This document shows, in pieces, positions 1 to 9,710 of a stretch of 64,000 nucleotides of DNA (positions are counted from its first letter, which is position 1; every line of letters begins with the position of its first letter). The DNA comes from Thalassobaculum litoreum DSM 18839 (lineage in GTDB: Bacteria > Pseudomonadota > Alphaproteobacteria > Thalassobaculales > Thalassobaculaceae). The translations under genes were made by a program, and so were the position numbers. The stretch is from NCBI RefSeq assembly GCF_900102465.1, contig NZ_FNBW01000003.1:248001-312000 (forward strand), read 5' to 3'. The notes under the pieces were generated by a model that worked only from the letters and a program-made list of their open reading frames with translations, searched no databases and had not been told where the DNA came from.

Positions 1-1077
1 CAGCCGCTCGATCGGCGCCTTCGAGATGTCGACCAGGGCGACATTGTCCCGGTTGTAGGTCTCGAAATAGCCGGTATCGACGCAGAGCCGCTTGCAGCCG
101 ATCACGCTGGTCGGGCAGAGCAGCTCCGCCGTCTTCGGGTCCTTCACGGTCTCGCGGATCTTGTCGCGCACGAACTCGGCGGCGACGTCGTTGCCCTCCT
201 TGTTCACCAGCAGGTCGATATAGGCGCCGAGATAGGAGAACCCGCCGAGGTCCCAGCGCCGGGCGAACTCCGCCTTCGCCGTCTCCAGCGGCTCGCTGCC
301 CCAGGTCACGTCGCGCACCGAATAGAGCTGGCCCGAGCGACCCTGCTTGGCCTTCTCGCGCAGCTCGCTGTAGTTCGCCTTGAACCAGGCCTCGCGCTCC
401 GGGTCGACCGGGTGGTTATGGGCCGGCACCGCGTAGTTCGGCGTGCGCTGGAACACGGTGAGGTGTTGGGCTTGGCGGGCGATCACCGGGATCGACTGAA
501 TGGCCGACGAGCCGGTGCCGATCACCGCCACCCGCTTGCCGGTGAAATCGACCCCGTCCTTCGGCCAGCGCCCGGTGTGGTACCAGTCGCCCCCGAACTC
601 CTCCATCCCCTCGAAATGCGGCACGTTGGCCGACGACAGGCAGCCCGTCGCCATCACCAGATGGGTTGCGGCGACGGTGTCGCCCTTGTCGGTGCTGACC
701 CGCCACAGCTCAGCCGCGTCGTCGAAATGGGCGGCGGTCACCTTGGTCTCGAACCGGATGTCGCGCTTCAGGTCGAAGCGGTCGGCCACGTGGTTGGCGT
801 AACGCAGGATCTCCGGCTGGGCGGCGAACCGCTCCGACCAGGACCAGTCCTGCTGCAGCTCCTCGTCGAACTGGTAGGAATACTCCATGCTCTCGACGTC
901 GCAGCGCGCACCCGGATAGCGGTTCCAGTGCCAGGTGCCGCCGACCCCGTCGCCGGTCTCGAACACCACCGCGCGCAGCCCCATGCCACGCGCCCGGTGG
1001 AGCATGTACATGCCGGCGAACCCGGCCCCCACGATCGCGATATCGACGGTGGCGTCCTCGACCCGGTCCACGGCCAT
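1..1077 (-). CDS. Flavin-containing monooxygenase, Baeyer-Villiger type (3' end outside window)
   Basis: This is the N-terminal 359 residues of a class B flavoprotein monooxygenase; the C-terminus lies beyond the window edge. Such enzymes use FAD, NADPH and O2 to oxidise ketones to esters or lactones. An FAD Rossmann motif GAGFAG sits at residues 17-22, a GTWHWNRYPGARCD stretch typical of cyclohexanone monooxygenase-like proteins follows near residue 47, the BVMO fingerprint FxGxxxHxxxWP is at 161-172 (FGGDWYHTGRWP), and a second, NADPH-binding motif GTGSSA is at 187-192. The ATG at 1077 is preceded by a GGAGG-like sequence. A HAD phosphatase gene lies 25 bases upstream on the same strand, so the two may be co-transcribed. 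The fingerprint supports a BVMO over a plain N-oxidising FMO; the substrate is unknown. Confidence 0.9.
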   Translation of the reverse strand, partial: MAVDRVEDATVDIAIVGAGFAGMYMLHRARGMGLRAVVFETGDGVGGTWHWNRYPGARCDVESMEYSYQFDEELQQDWSWSERFAAQPEILRYANHVADRFDLKRDIRFETKVTAAHFDDAAELWRVSTDKGDTVAATHLVMATGCLSSANVPHFEGMEEFGGDWYHTGRWPKDGVDFTGKRVAVIGTGSSAIQSIPVIARQAQHLTVFQRTPNYAVPAHNHPVDPEREAWFKANYSELREKAKQGRSGQLYSVRDVTWGSEPLETAKAEFARRWDLGGFSYLGAYIDLLVNKEGNDVAAEFVRDKIRETVKDPKTAELLCPTSVIGCKRLCVDTGYFETYNRDNVALVDISKAPIERL

Positions 1078-1102
1078 GCAGTCCTCCCAAATTTATCGTT
1101 CT

Positions 1103-1774
1103 TTATTCCCGCAAGCGGAGCGCAATCGCGGCGTGGCTGTCAAACACGGTTTGCGCCCCGGCGGCGGTCAGGCGCTCGGCCAGGCCCGGATCGGCATGGC
1201 CGGCCCCGGTGAAGCCCCAGGCGGCCATCCCCGCGTCGACGGCGGCGCGGATGCCGTTCACGCTGTCCTCCAGCACCACGCACTCCCGTGGCGGCACGCC
1301 GAGACGCTCGGCGGCGTACAGGAAGATGTCCGGCGCCGGCTTGCCGTTGGGCACCAGCTGGGTGGAGTAGATATGCGGGGCGAAGCGGTCGTGGAGCCCG
1401 GTCTTGCGCAGCTTCATGACGAGCGAGTCCGGGAAGGACGAGGAGGCGACGGCGGTCGGCACCGCGACGATCTCCACCAGATCGGCGATGCCCGGCACGG
1501 CCTCCAACTCGCGCTCCATGGCGGCGACGCTGTCCTCCTTGATCCGCTCGTACAGGCCGGGCGGCAGGGCGCCGCCGAAGCGGGCGCGGTGTTCGGCGTC
1601 CAGCGTGGCGAAGAAATCGTCATAGGACAGGCCGGTGAAACGGGTGGCGTAGTCCTGCGGCGAATAGCTCAGTCCGGCCTCGGCGATCGCCGCCTGCTCG
1701 ATGCGCATGACGATGGCCTCGGAATCGACGAGCACCCCGTCGCAGTCGAAGATCAGGGCGGCGGGCTGGGGCAT
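1103..1774 (-). CDS. HAD-superfamily hydrolase, beta-phosphoglucomutase/phosphatase-like
   Basis: A 223-residue HAD hydrolase of subfamily IA. Motif I is FDCDGVLVDSE with nucleophile D10 and acid/base D12; motif II is the serine in AVASSSFPDS, motif III the lysine in NGKPAPDIF, and motif IV the acidic pair in VLEDSVNGIRAA. A helical cap lies between motifs I and II. The family dephosphorylates sugar phosphates, phosphoglycolate and similar small metabolites or interconverts sugar phosphates; the exact substrate cannot be read from sequence. The reading frame stays open upstream for 95 codons, but homology begins at the ATG at 1774 right before the motif I strand, so I chose that start. It lies just upstream of the monooxygenase gene on the same strand. 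Confidence 0.88.
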   Translation of the reverse strand: MPQPAALIFDCDGVLVDSEAIVMRIEQAAIAEAGLSYSPQDYATRFTGLSYDDFFATLDAEHRARFGGALPPGLYERIKEDSVAAMERELEAVPGIADLVEIVAVPTAVASSSFPDSLVMKLRKTGLHDRFAPHIYSTQLVPNGKPAPDIFLYAAERLGVPPRECVVLEDSVNGIRAAVDAGMAAWGFTGAGHADPGLAERLTAAGAQTVFDSHAAIALRLRE

Positions 1775-2184
1775 GGGTGTGTCTCTGGCGGGCAACGGGC
1801 GGACGGGGCGCCACTGTGGCACCGCGCAGGGGAAGAGGCGAGGGGGGTGCGTCGGCGCTGTCGGCATGGTCCTGATGCAAATCAGGGCCAAGCCACCCAC
1901 CCCTTCCGAATCCCCGTCCTTGTGCCGGGGCGAACCCGGGTGCGACGCCCACCGTCGAACGCTTCGCACCGGCTGCCGGCAGTGCCCCGTAACAGATCCG
2001 GGGAGTGTTGATCTGCGAAATCCCTTCGCACCCGCAAAAACCTCTTCGCAGATGCACAAACATTCGTGCCGATCCGGCGAAGTTTAAATCGTCGGCTTCT
2101 CTCTCCCGCCGGCCCCATTGTCTGTGCTAGGACTGGTCGAAACCCGCACTCGTGGGACCGCTTCAAGACTCGGATCGTGATCCA
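1775..2184. other. Divergent intergenic region (HAD / GMC) with repeat and inverted arms
   Basis: This 410-base gap separates two divergent genes. It holds one dispersed CCGGGG-type repeat (1911-2007), followed by inverted arms ATCTGCGAA (2011-2019) and TTCGCAGAT (2045-2053), with a further TTCGCA at 2025-2030 that could pair alternatively with the first arm. The stretch just before the GMC oxidoreductase is less GC-rich (AAGTTTAAATC near 2080) and probably carries its promoter. No convincing gene is seen. Confidence 0.5.
1911..2007. repeat. Dispersed palindromic intergenic repeat, family A (copy 1)
   Basis: A 97-base element flanked by two short hairpins: the left TCCCCG...CGGGG and the right CCCCGT...CCGGGGAGTG. 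The same architecture, of about 100 bases, recurs in several other gaps of the window (see copies near 19.2, 21.1, 57.9 and 60.0 kb). It carries no coding potential. Confidence 0.65.
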
Positions 2185-3843
2185 ATGGACAGCTTCGACT
2201 ACGTCATCGTCGGTGCCGGCTCTGCCGGTTCGGTGCTCGCCAACCGTCTGAGCGAGGATCCCAACACCTCCGTCTGCGTGCTGGAGGCCGGGCCGAGCGA
2301 CTGGCACCCGTTCATCCACATTCCCGCCGGATTCATGAAGACGATCCTCGATCCGTCGGTGAACTGGCTGTACGAGCAGGAGCCGAGCCACTGGACCGCC
2401 GGCCGCCGGATCAAGGCGCCGCGCGGCAAGACGCTCGGCGGGTCGAGCTCGATCAACGGCCATATCTACAACCGGGGCCAGCGGCTCGACTTCAACACCT
2501 GGTCGCAGATGGGCAACCGGGGTTGGGGCTATGCCGACGTGCTGCCCTATTTCAAGCGCTGCGAGAGCCGGCAGGGTCAGGCGGACGAGACCTTCCGCGG
2601 CCGCGACGGCGCCATGACCGTCACCGATATCGACTGGTCGCACCCGCTGACCGAGGCCTTCATCCAGAGCTGCGTGGAGACCGGCATTCCGCGCAACCCG
2701 GACTATAACGGCGAGAAGCAGGAGGGCGTGAACTACGCCCAGCGCACGATCCGCGACGGCCGGCGCCTGAGTGCCGCGCGCGGCTACCTGCACCCCGCCA
2801 TGAAGCGTCGGAACCTGACCGTCATCACCCATGCCCACGCCACCGAGCTGGCGCTGGAGGGCAAGCGGGTCACCGGCGTGCGCTACAACAAGGGCGGGCG
2901 CCACGGCATTCCGTCGGAGGTCAAGGCGAACCGCGAGGTGATCCTGTCGGGGGGCACCTACAACTCGCCGCAACTCCTGCAGCTTTCGGGCATCGGCGCG
3001 CCCGAGCAGCTCAGCCAGCACGGCATCGCGGTCAAGCACGCCCTGCCGGGGGTCGGCGAGAACCTGCGCGACCACTACGCCCCGCGCTTCGCCTATCGGG
3101 TCAAGAACACCGACAGCATCAACGAGCGCGCCCGCGGCTTCAAACTGGCTGGCGAGGTGATGAAGTACCTGACCACCCGGAAGGGCATCCTGGCGATCAG
3201 CCCGACCCTGGTCTACGGCTTCTGGCGCTCCGATCCGGCGCTGCAGTTCGGCGACATCCAGTTCACCTTCACCCCGGCCTCTTATGCCGAAGGCGTGCAG
3301 TCGGAGCTGGAACGCGAGCCGGGCATGACCATCGCGTCCTGGCAGCAGCGCCCGGAGAGCCTGGGCTATGTCCGCCTGCGCAACGCCGATCCGTTCGAGG
3401 CGCCGGTGATCCAGCCGAACTACCTCGCCCATGAGGAGGACCGCCGGGTCCTGCTGGCGGCGATGAAGCTGGCGCGGCAGATCATGGCCTCCCAGGCGAT
3501 GGCCGAGTACAACGCCGGGGAGACCTATCCGGGGCCAGGCGTGGCGAGCGACGACGAATTGCTGGACTCCGCCCGGCATCGCGGCACCACCACCTTCCAT
3601 CCCATGGGGACCTGCCGCATGGGGCCGAGCAGCGACACGCTGACGGTGGTGGATGACAGCCTGCGGGTGCACGGGCTCGAGGGATTGCGGGTGGTCGATG
3701 CCTCGGTGATGCCGACCATGCCGTCGGCCAACCTGAACGCATCCACGATGATGATCGCCGAGAAGGCGTCAGACATAATCCGGGGCAAGGCGGCGCTTGA
3801 AGCCGTCAGCCTGCCGGACGAGGCCGGGAGCAGCGCGGCATGA
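2185..3843 (+). CDS. GMC-family FAD oxidoreductase (choline/alcohol dehydrogenase-like)
   Basis: A 552-residue glucose-methanol-choline oxidoreductase that oxidises an alcohol to an aldehyde using FAD. The N-terminal FAD motif GAGSAG is at residues 10-15; GMC signature 1 appears as GKTLGGSSSINGHIYNRG near residue 85, and signature 2 as SGGTYNSPQLLQLSGIG near residue 255. The C-terminal active-site histidine lies in FHPMGTCRMG and the second catalytic position is the Asn in SANLNAS. The ATG at 2185 starts four residues before the beta-strand of the Rossmann fold; an 11-codon extension upstream has no support. The stop overlaps the next start as ATGA, so translation is coupled to the isomerase-like gene. 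Length fits bacterial choline dehydrogenase-like proteins, but the real substrate is probably set by the operon. Confidence 0.92.
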   Translation: MDSFDYVIVGAGSAGSVLANRLSEDPNTSVCVLEAGPSDWHPFIHIPAGFMKTILDPSVNWLYEQEPSHWTAGRRIKAPRGKTLGGSSSINGHIYNRGQRLDFNTWSQMGNRGWGYADVLPYFKRCESRQGQADETFRGRDGAMTVTDIDWSHPLTEAFIQSCVETGIPRNPDYNGEKQEGVNYAQRTIRDGRRLSAARGYLHPAMKRRNLTVITHAHATELALEGKRVTGVRYNKGGRHGIPSEVKANREVILSGGTYNSPQLLQLSGIGAPEQLSQHGIAVKHALPGVGENLRDHYAPRFAYRVKNTDSINERARGFKLAGEVMKYLTTRKGILAISPTLVYGFWRSDPALQFGDIQFTFTPASYAEGVQSELEREPGMTIASWQQRPESLGYVRLRNADPFEAPVIQPNYLAHEEDRRVLLAAMKLARQIMASQAMAEYNAGETYPGPGVASDDELLDSARHRGTTTFHPMGTCRMGPSSDTLTVVDDSLRVHGLEGLRVVDASVMPTMPSANLNASTMMIAEKASDIIRGKAALEAVSLPDEAGSSAA

Positions 3844-4460
3844 GCACCATCGACTACTACTATTCGACCCGGTCGAACTTCACCTATATCGGCGCCGCCC
3901 GGCTGAACGCCCTGGCGCAGAGATACGGCCGCACCATCGTGCACCGGCCGATCCTGCTGTCGAAGACCATGCCGCCGATCGGCGGGATGCAGTTCGGCGA
4001 GCGGCCGACCATGCTGCGCCACTACGCCATGGTGGACGCGCTGCGCTGCGCCGCCGCCCATGGTGTGGAGATCCAGCGCGAGCCGATCCATCACATGGGA
4101 CCGGTCGAGCTTCCCAGCGGCATCGTGATCGCTGGCCAGCGCGCCGTGCGGCGCGGCGAGGCGGGGGACGTAGACCGCCTCAGCCTGCTGGTACTGGAGG
4201 CCCTGTGGCGCTTCGACCGGGACATCGCCGATGAGGACGTTGTCGCCGATCTGGTGGGGCAGGCCGGCTACGGCGATCCGCGCGCGCTGATCGAGGAGGC
4301 GATGACCGCCTCGGTGCAGGCGGAACTGGAGCGCAACTGCGGCGAGGCCATCATGCGCGGCGTGATCGGCGCGCCGACCTATTTCGTGGACGACGAGAAC
4401 TTCTACGGTCAGGACCGGCTCGATTACGTCGAACGGGCGCTTGCCAAGGCGGCGGGATGA
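3840..4460 (+). CDS. 2-hydroxychromene-2-carboxylate isomerase-like (DsbA/GST-kappa fold)
   Basis: A 206-residue protein of the HCCA isomerase / GST-kappa family, a thioredoxin-fold group with an inserted helical domain. It begins with the strand DYYYSTRSNFTYIG, where a serine (S11) replaces the thioredoxin cysteine as in HCCA isomerases, and carries the cis-proline loop GVIGAPTYFVDD followed by FYGQDRLDYVERAL, the usual C-terminal signature. Known members isomerise 2-hydroxychromene-2-carboxylate with glutathione in naphthalene breakdown. The gene overlaps both neighbours by ATGA (3840-3843 and 4457-4460), so it is translated with the GMC oxidoreductase and an MFS transporter. A glutathione-dependent isomerase in aromatic or alcohol catabolism is a fair inference; the substrate is not known. 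Confidence 0.85.
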   Translation: MSTIDYYYSTRSNFTYIGAARLNALAQRYGRTIVHRPILLSKTMPPIGGMQFGERPTMLRHYAMVDALRCAAAHGVEIQREPIHHMGPVELPSGIVIAGQRAVRRGEAGDVDRLSLLVLEALWRFDRDIADEDVVADLVGQAGYGDPRALIEEAMTASVQAELERNCGEAIMRGVIGAPTYFVDDENFYGQDRLDYVERALAKAAG

Positions 4461-5764
4461 GCCAGACCACATCGCGGGAGACCGGGCCGGGCTACGATTC
4501 CGACGCCCCGGGCGATATCGACGGCCCCTATGCCTGGGCCCGGCTGGCCATGTGCCTGCTGATCAGCATGATCGGCGGCGCGGGGCTGTGGTCGGTCGTC
4601 GTGGTGCTGCCGGCGGTGGAGGCGGATTTCGGGGTCAGCCGCGCCGACGCCTCGCTGCCCTACACCTTCACCCTGATCGGCGTCGCCATCGGCACCGTGC
4701 TGATGGGCAAGCTGGCGGACAAGGTCGGCATCGTGCCGGCGCTGATCGTCGGCGGCATCGCGCTCGGGGCCGGCTACGGGGCCACGAGTTTCGCGCCGTC
4801 CATCTGGGTCTTCTCGGCCGCGCACGCGCTGCTGATCGGCATGCTGGGCGGGGCGGTGACCTTCGGGCCGCTGCTGGCCGACATCTCCCACTGGTTCGTG
4901 CGCCGGCGCGGCATCGCCGTGGCCATCGCCGCCAGCGGCAACTACCTGGCCGGCACGGTGTGGCCGCCGATCATCGACTATCTTGTCCATGACGTGGGCT
5001 GGCGCGAGACCCACCAGATCATCGCCATCTTCTGCGTCGTCACCGTGGTGCCGATGGCGCTGGCTCTGCGCCGCCGCTCGCCGATCGGCCATGCGCCGGC
5101 CCCGGTCGTCGCCAAGGGCCGCAACGGCAAGCCGCCGCTGCCCAGCCCGGTGCTTCAGGGCCTGCTGATCGTCGCCGGGCTGGCCTGCTGCATCGCCATG
5201 GCCATGCCCCAGGTGCACATCGTCTCCTACTGCCTGGAACTCGGCTACAACAGCCAGCGCGGGGCGGAGATGCTGTCGTTGATGCTGGCCACCGGCATCG
5301 TCAGCCGGCTGGTCTGCGGCGCGCTGGCCGACCGGATCGGCGCGCTGTGGACGCTGCTGCTCAGCTCCACGCTTCAGACCCTGGCCCTGCTGCTGTTCCT
5401 GCCTTTCGACGGGCTGGTGCCGCTCTATGTTGTCTCCGCCCTGTTCGGCCTGTCCCAGGGCGGGATCGTGCCGACCTATGCGCTGATCGTGCGCCAGTTC
5501 TTCCCGGCCGCCCAGGCGGGGGTGCGGGTCGGCGTGGTGCTGTCGGCGACCCTGGTCGGCATGGGGCTCGGCGGCTGGATGTCGGGAGCGATCTACGACC
5601 TGACGCTGAGCTATACGGCGGCATTCCTGAACGGCGTCGGCTGGAACATCCTGCACATCGCCATCGCCGCGTTCCTGCTGTTCGCGCTGGGGCGTCAGGG
5701 GGGTGACAGGGCGTCGCAGGAGTCGGGGCCGCGCGGGCCTGCCATGCAATTCAGAACGGCGTGA
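4457..5764 (+). CDS. MFS transporter, monocarboxylate/oxalate-formate antiporter-like
   Basis: A 435-residue inner-membrane transporter with 12 predicted membrane helices and the MFS loop 2-3 motif (GKLADKVG) after the second helix; a similar ADRIG motif after helix 8 marks the second half. A hydrophilic segment of about 30 residues separates the two six-helix halves. The pattern of an N-terminal cytosolic tail followed by a glycine-rich first helix resembles monocarboxylate and oxalate:formate antiporter-type families. It is the last gene of a translationally coupled operon with a GMC oxidoreductase and an HCCA isomerase-like enzyme, so it probably imports the substrate of that pathway, likely an organic acid. 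Confidence 0.85.
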   Translation: MSQTTSRETGPGYDSDAPGDIDGPYAWARLAMCLLISMIGGAGLWSVVVVLPAVEADFGVSRADASLPYTFTLIGVAIGTVLMGKLADKVGIVPALIVGGIALGAGYGATSFAPSIWVFSAAHALLIGMLGGAVTFGPLLADISHWFVRRRGIAVAIAASGNYLAGTVWPPIIDYLVHDVGWRETHQIIAIFCVVTVVPMALALRRRSPIGHAPAPVVAKGRNGKPPLPSPVLQGLLIVAGLACCIAMAMPQVHIVSYCLELGYNSQRGAEMLSLMLATGIVSRLVCGALADRIGALWTLLLSSTLQTLALLLFLPFDGLVPLYVVSALFGLSQGGIVPTYALIVRQFFPAAQAGVRVGVVLSATLVGMGLGGWMSGAIYDLTLSYTAAFLNGVGWNILHIAIAAFLLFALGRQGGDRASQESGPRGPAMQFRTA

Positions 5765-5834
5765 CGGGTTGGTGCAGCGCAGCATTTGCGTTATGACGCG
5801 GGCACGCTCCTGAAACCAGAACGGACCCAGCCAG

Positions 5835-7079
5835 ATGGCAAAGGGACTGTCCCGCCCGAAGAATCAGATCCGCATCCTCCTGCTGGAGGGGATCTCGCCG
5901 ACCGCGCGCGACGTGCTGCTGAACGCCGGTTACACCAACCTGCAGGAGGTCTCCGGCGCGCTGGATCAGGCCGCTCTGATCGACAAACTGCAGGGCGTGC
6001 ACATGCTCGGCATCCGATCGCGCACCCAGCTCAACGAGGAGGTCCTGAAGGCCGCCGGGACGCTGGTCGCCGTGGGCTGCTTCTCGGTCGGCACCAACCA
6101 GGTCGACCTGCCGGCGGCGACGACGCTGGGCATTCCGGTGTTCAACGCGCCGTTCTCCAACACCCGCTCCGTCGCCGAGCTGACCATCGCCGAGATCGTC
6201 ATGCTGATGCGCGGCGCCTTCCAGAAATCAATGGCCGCCCATGACGGCCGCTGGGCCAAGACCGCGCTCGGCTCGCGTGAGGTGCGCGGCAAGACGCTGG
6301 GCATCGTCGGCTACGGCAATATCGGCACCCAGCTCGCGGCACTCGGCGAATCCATGGGCATGCGGGTGATCTATTTCGACCGCACCGACAAGCTGAGCCA
6401 CGGCAATGTGGAGCCGACCGAGACCCTGGAGGCGTTGCTCGCCCAGTCCGACGTGGTCTCCCTGCACCTGCCGGAGACGCATGAGACCAGGGGGATGTTC
6501 GGGGCCGAGCAGATCCGCGCCATGAAGAAGGGTGCGTTCCTGATCAACAACGCCCGCGGCACCCTGGTCGAGATCGACGCCCTGGCCGCCGCCCTGAAGG
6601 ACGGCCATCTGGGCGGGGCTGCGGTCGACGTGTTCCCGACCGAGCCGAAATCGAACAAGGACACCTTCGAGAGTGCCCTGCGCGGCCTCGACAACGTCAT
6701 CCTCACCCCCCATGTGGGCGGCTCGACGGAGGAGGCGCAGGAACGCATCGGCGACGAGGTGGCCCGCAAGTTCGTCGAATATTCCGATGTCGGCTCGACC
6801 ATGGGCGCGGTGAACTTCCCCGAGGTGCAGCTGCCGAAGGGCACGCTGGTCACCCGCTTCATCCAGGTCCAGCGCAACGAGCCGGGCGAGCTCGGCCGCC
6901 TGAACGACCTGTTCGCCCGTCGCGGCCTGAACATCGTCGCCCAGCATTACCAGACCGACGGTCAGATCGGTTACGTGGTGCTGGACGTGCACGGCGAGGT
7001 CGAGGACGGGGTGCAGATCCTGGAGCAGATCCGCGAACTCCCGGGGACGATCCGGGCACGGTTGCTGAACCGGGTTTAG
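5835..7079 (+). CDS. serA: D-3-phosphoglycerate dehydrogenase
   Basis: A 414-residue NAD-dependent dehydrogenase that oxidises 3-phosphoglycerate to 3-phosphohydroxypyruvate, the first step of serine synthesis. The nucleotide-binding motif is GIVGYGNIGTQ (near residue 156), catalytic Arg lies in NNARGT, catalytic Glu in FPTEP, and catalytic His in TPHVGGST. The last 75 residues form an ACT domain (NEPGELGRLNDLFARRGLNI), the serine-sensing domain of the E. coli-type enzyme (about 410 aa). The close match in length and in the FSVGTNQVD substrate loop favours true SerA of the short E. coli type over a generic 2-hydroxyacid dehydrogenase. It sits alone, 70 bases after the MFS gene. Confidence 0.95.
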   Translation: MAKGLSRPKNQIRILLLEGISPTARDVLLNAGYTNLQEVSGALDQAALIDKLQGVHMLGIRSRTQLNEEVLKAAGTLVAVGCFSVGTNQVDLPAATTLGIPVFNAPFSNTRSVAELTIAEIVMLMRGAFQKSMAAHDGRWAKTALGSREVRGKTLGIVGYGNIGTQLAALGESMGMRVIYFDRTDKLSHGNVEPTETLEALLAQSDVVSLHLPETHETRGMFGAEQIRAMKKGAFLINNARGTLVEIDALAAALKDGHLGGAAVDVFPTEPKSNKDTFESALRGLDNVILTPHVGGSTEEAQERIGDEVARKFVEYSDVGSTMGAVNFPEVQLPKGTLVTRFIQVQRNEPGELGRLNDLFARRGLNIVAQHYQTDGQIGYVVLDVHGEVEDGVQILEQIRELPGTIRARLLNRV

Positions 7080-7111
7080 GGGGCGACACGCCGCCCGCCT
7101 CCGACCCGTGC

Positions 7112-7187
7112 GCTCCCCGGATCTAGCTCGGGGAGTGCTCTCTCATTTTTCCGCGTCTCCCCGGCCTTGCGCCGGGGTCCGGGGTGC
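7112..7187. repeat. Dispersed palindromic intergenic repeat, family A (copy 2, partial)
   Basis: Two CCCCGG...CCGGGG hairpins lie in the gap between serA and the ABM gene: CTCCCCGGATCTAGCTCGGG then GAGTG, and CTCCCCGGCCTTGCGCCGGG. They match the end hairpins of the roughly 100-base family A elements but in a compressed arrangement. As the two flanking genes converge here, the hairpins could also act as terminators. Confidence 0.55.
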
Positions 7188-7288
7188 CGCTTTCCGGAGC
7201 GCCGGAGATTGATTTCCCGGCGCTCCAGCAGCTCCTTCTCTCGGTCCCGGCGCGAGGCCGGGAAGACGGGAAAGGGGGTGGTGTCGCC

Positions 7289-7627
7289 CTACCGCCCCTG
7301 CGGCCCCGAATACGCCCGCTCCACCTTCGCCACCCGCAGCTCGTAGTGCGCGTACCAGCGTTCCTTGCCGAGCGTCTGGGCGCCGAGGTGGCGGGCGTGC
7401 TGCTTCCAGGCATGCACCGCGTCCTCGTCGCGGAAATACGACACTGTGATGCCGAGTCCGTCCGCCCCGCGCGCGCTCTCCGCGCCGAGACACCCCGGCT
7501 GTTCGTGCGCCAGCGTCATCATCGCCTCGGCCATGGCCTCGTAGCCGCGCCGGTCGTCGGTCTGGGTGGAGGTGAAGATCACCGCGTAATACGGCGGTTC
7601 CGGCGTCTTGGCGAAGCCTGAGGGCAT
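7289..7627 (-). CDS. Antibiotic biosynthesis monooxygenase (ABM)-domain protein
   Basis: A 112-residue single-domain protein with the dimeric alpha/beta-barrel ABM fold: strand YYAVIFTSTQTD, helix GYEAMAEAMMTLAHEQPGCLG, strand ITVSYFRDEDAVHAWKQHARH, and a final strand RWYAHYELRVAKVERAY. The family includes quinone-forming monooxygenases, heme-degrading enzymes and stress-related proteins. The EQPGCLGAESARG segment followed by a W-x-x-H is the usual family pattern. Its ATG lies 7 bases after the stop of the GntR regulator, so the two are one transcript, divergent from the acyl-CoA dehydrogenase operon. It might relieve oxidative or aldehyde stress or act in that pathway; no function can be assigned. 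Confidence 0.85.
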   Translation of the reverse strand: MPSGFAKTPEPPYYAVIFTSTQTDDRRGYEAMAEAMMTLAHEQPGCLGAESARGADGLGITVSYFRDEDAVHAWKQHARHLGAQTLGKERWYAHYELRVAKVERAYSGPQGR

Positions 7628-7634
7628 GGTCCCG

Positions 7635-8243
7635 TCATCTCTCGATCAGGTGGGTGAGGTGGGTATCCAGGGCCGCTTCCGCGCGGGCCGCGTCCCCGGC
7701 GCGGAAGGCGTCGAGCAGGGCGCGGTGCTGCCGCGTCCAGACCGCGCGGATCTCCGCGTCCGGTTGCTGTTCGTGATATGGGCGGCGGTCCTCCCGCCGC
7801 ACTTCGTCCACCAGCGCCAGCAGCCGCCGGTTGCCCCCCGCCCGATACAGCACCGTGTGGAAGGCGGCGTCCAGTTCCTCCAGCGCCTGCGGCTCGGTTT
7901 CCACCTCGATCCGCTCCTGCAGGTGGGTTGCCTCCAGCACGTCGAGGTCGCTGCGGCGGGGCATCGCCAGGGCCAGGGCCTCGCCCTCAACCAGCCGGCG
8001 CACGGCCACCAGGTCGCGCAAGGCCTCGGCCGACATCTCCACCACCTTCAGGCTGCGCCCCCGTCCGGGCTCCAGCCACCCCGCCGCCCGCAGGCTCTCC
8101 ATAGCCAGCCGCACCGGCTGCCGGCTGACCCCGAACCGGGCGGCGAGGTCTTCCTGCTGCACGACGGCGCCGGCGGCGATATGGCCGCTGCGGATATCTG
8201 CGCGCAGGCGGTCGGCAATCTCTGTGGGTGAATTTGGATCCAT
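7635..8243 (-). CDS. GntR-family transcriptional regulator (FCD/FadR-type)
   Basis: A 202-residue regulator with an N-terminal winged helix-turn-helix ([20 protein letters not shown], then [20 protein letters not shown]) and an all-helical FCD ligand domain ending in [29 protein letters not shown] domains bind carboxylate ligands through a metal held by Asp/His residues; candidates here include the D-x-x-FH in [10 protein letters not shown] and the H of [10 protein letters not shown]. The ATG at 8243 sits inside a perfect 20-base palindrome, TTTGGATCCATGGATCCAAA, that is a likely autoregulatory operator. The divergent neighbour is an acyl-CoA dehydrogenase operon, its probable target. The frame continues upstream, but the domain starts exactly at this ATG. 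Confidence 0.93.
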   Translation of the reverse strand: MDPNSPTEIADRLRADIRSGHIAAGAVVQQEDLAARFGVSRQPVRLAMESLRAAGWLEPGRGRSLKVVEMSAEALRDLVAVRRLVEGEALALAMPRRSDLDVLEATHLQERIEVETEPQALEELDAAFHTVLYRAGGNRRLLALVDEVRREDRRPYHEQQPDAEIRAVWTRQHRALLDAFRAGDAARAEAALDTHLTHLIER

Positions 8244-8252
8244 GGATCCAAA
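8233..8252. promoter_or_regulatory. Perfect palindrome over the GntR start codon; probable operator
   Basis: TTTGGATCCATGGATCCAAA is a perfect 20-base palindrome made of two adjacent copies of TGGATCCA, each itself palindromic. FCD-type GntR proteins bind short palindromes of this kind (TNGTNNNACNA-like). It covers the ATG of the regulator gene and lies about 160 bases before the divergent acyl-CoA dehydrogenase, so autorepression is likely and control of the operon is possible. Confidence 0.6.
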
Positions 8253-8411
8253 ATAGCGACACCGCACGCCTCGGGCAAGAGGGACGGCGCGGAGGATCCG
8301 ACGGGCCGCCCGCGGAGACGATTTCGCCACCTTCACCGCTCCCCGCCGCCATGGCAGGCTGCACCCAAAGGACGGGCCGCCAAAGGCCCGCCGCTGAATG
8401 AGGGGAGGACG

Positions 8412-9682
<1,271 letters not shown>

Positions 9683-9710
<28 letters not shown>

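Noticed and set aside
1775-2059. Upstream extension of the HAD gene to 2059
   Set aside because: The extra 95 residues run through the intergenic repeat and have no HAD homology; motif I starts right after the ATG at 1774.
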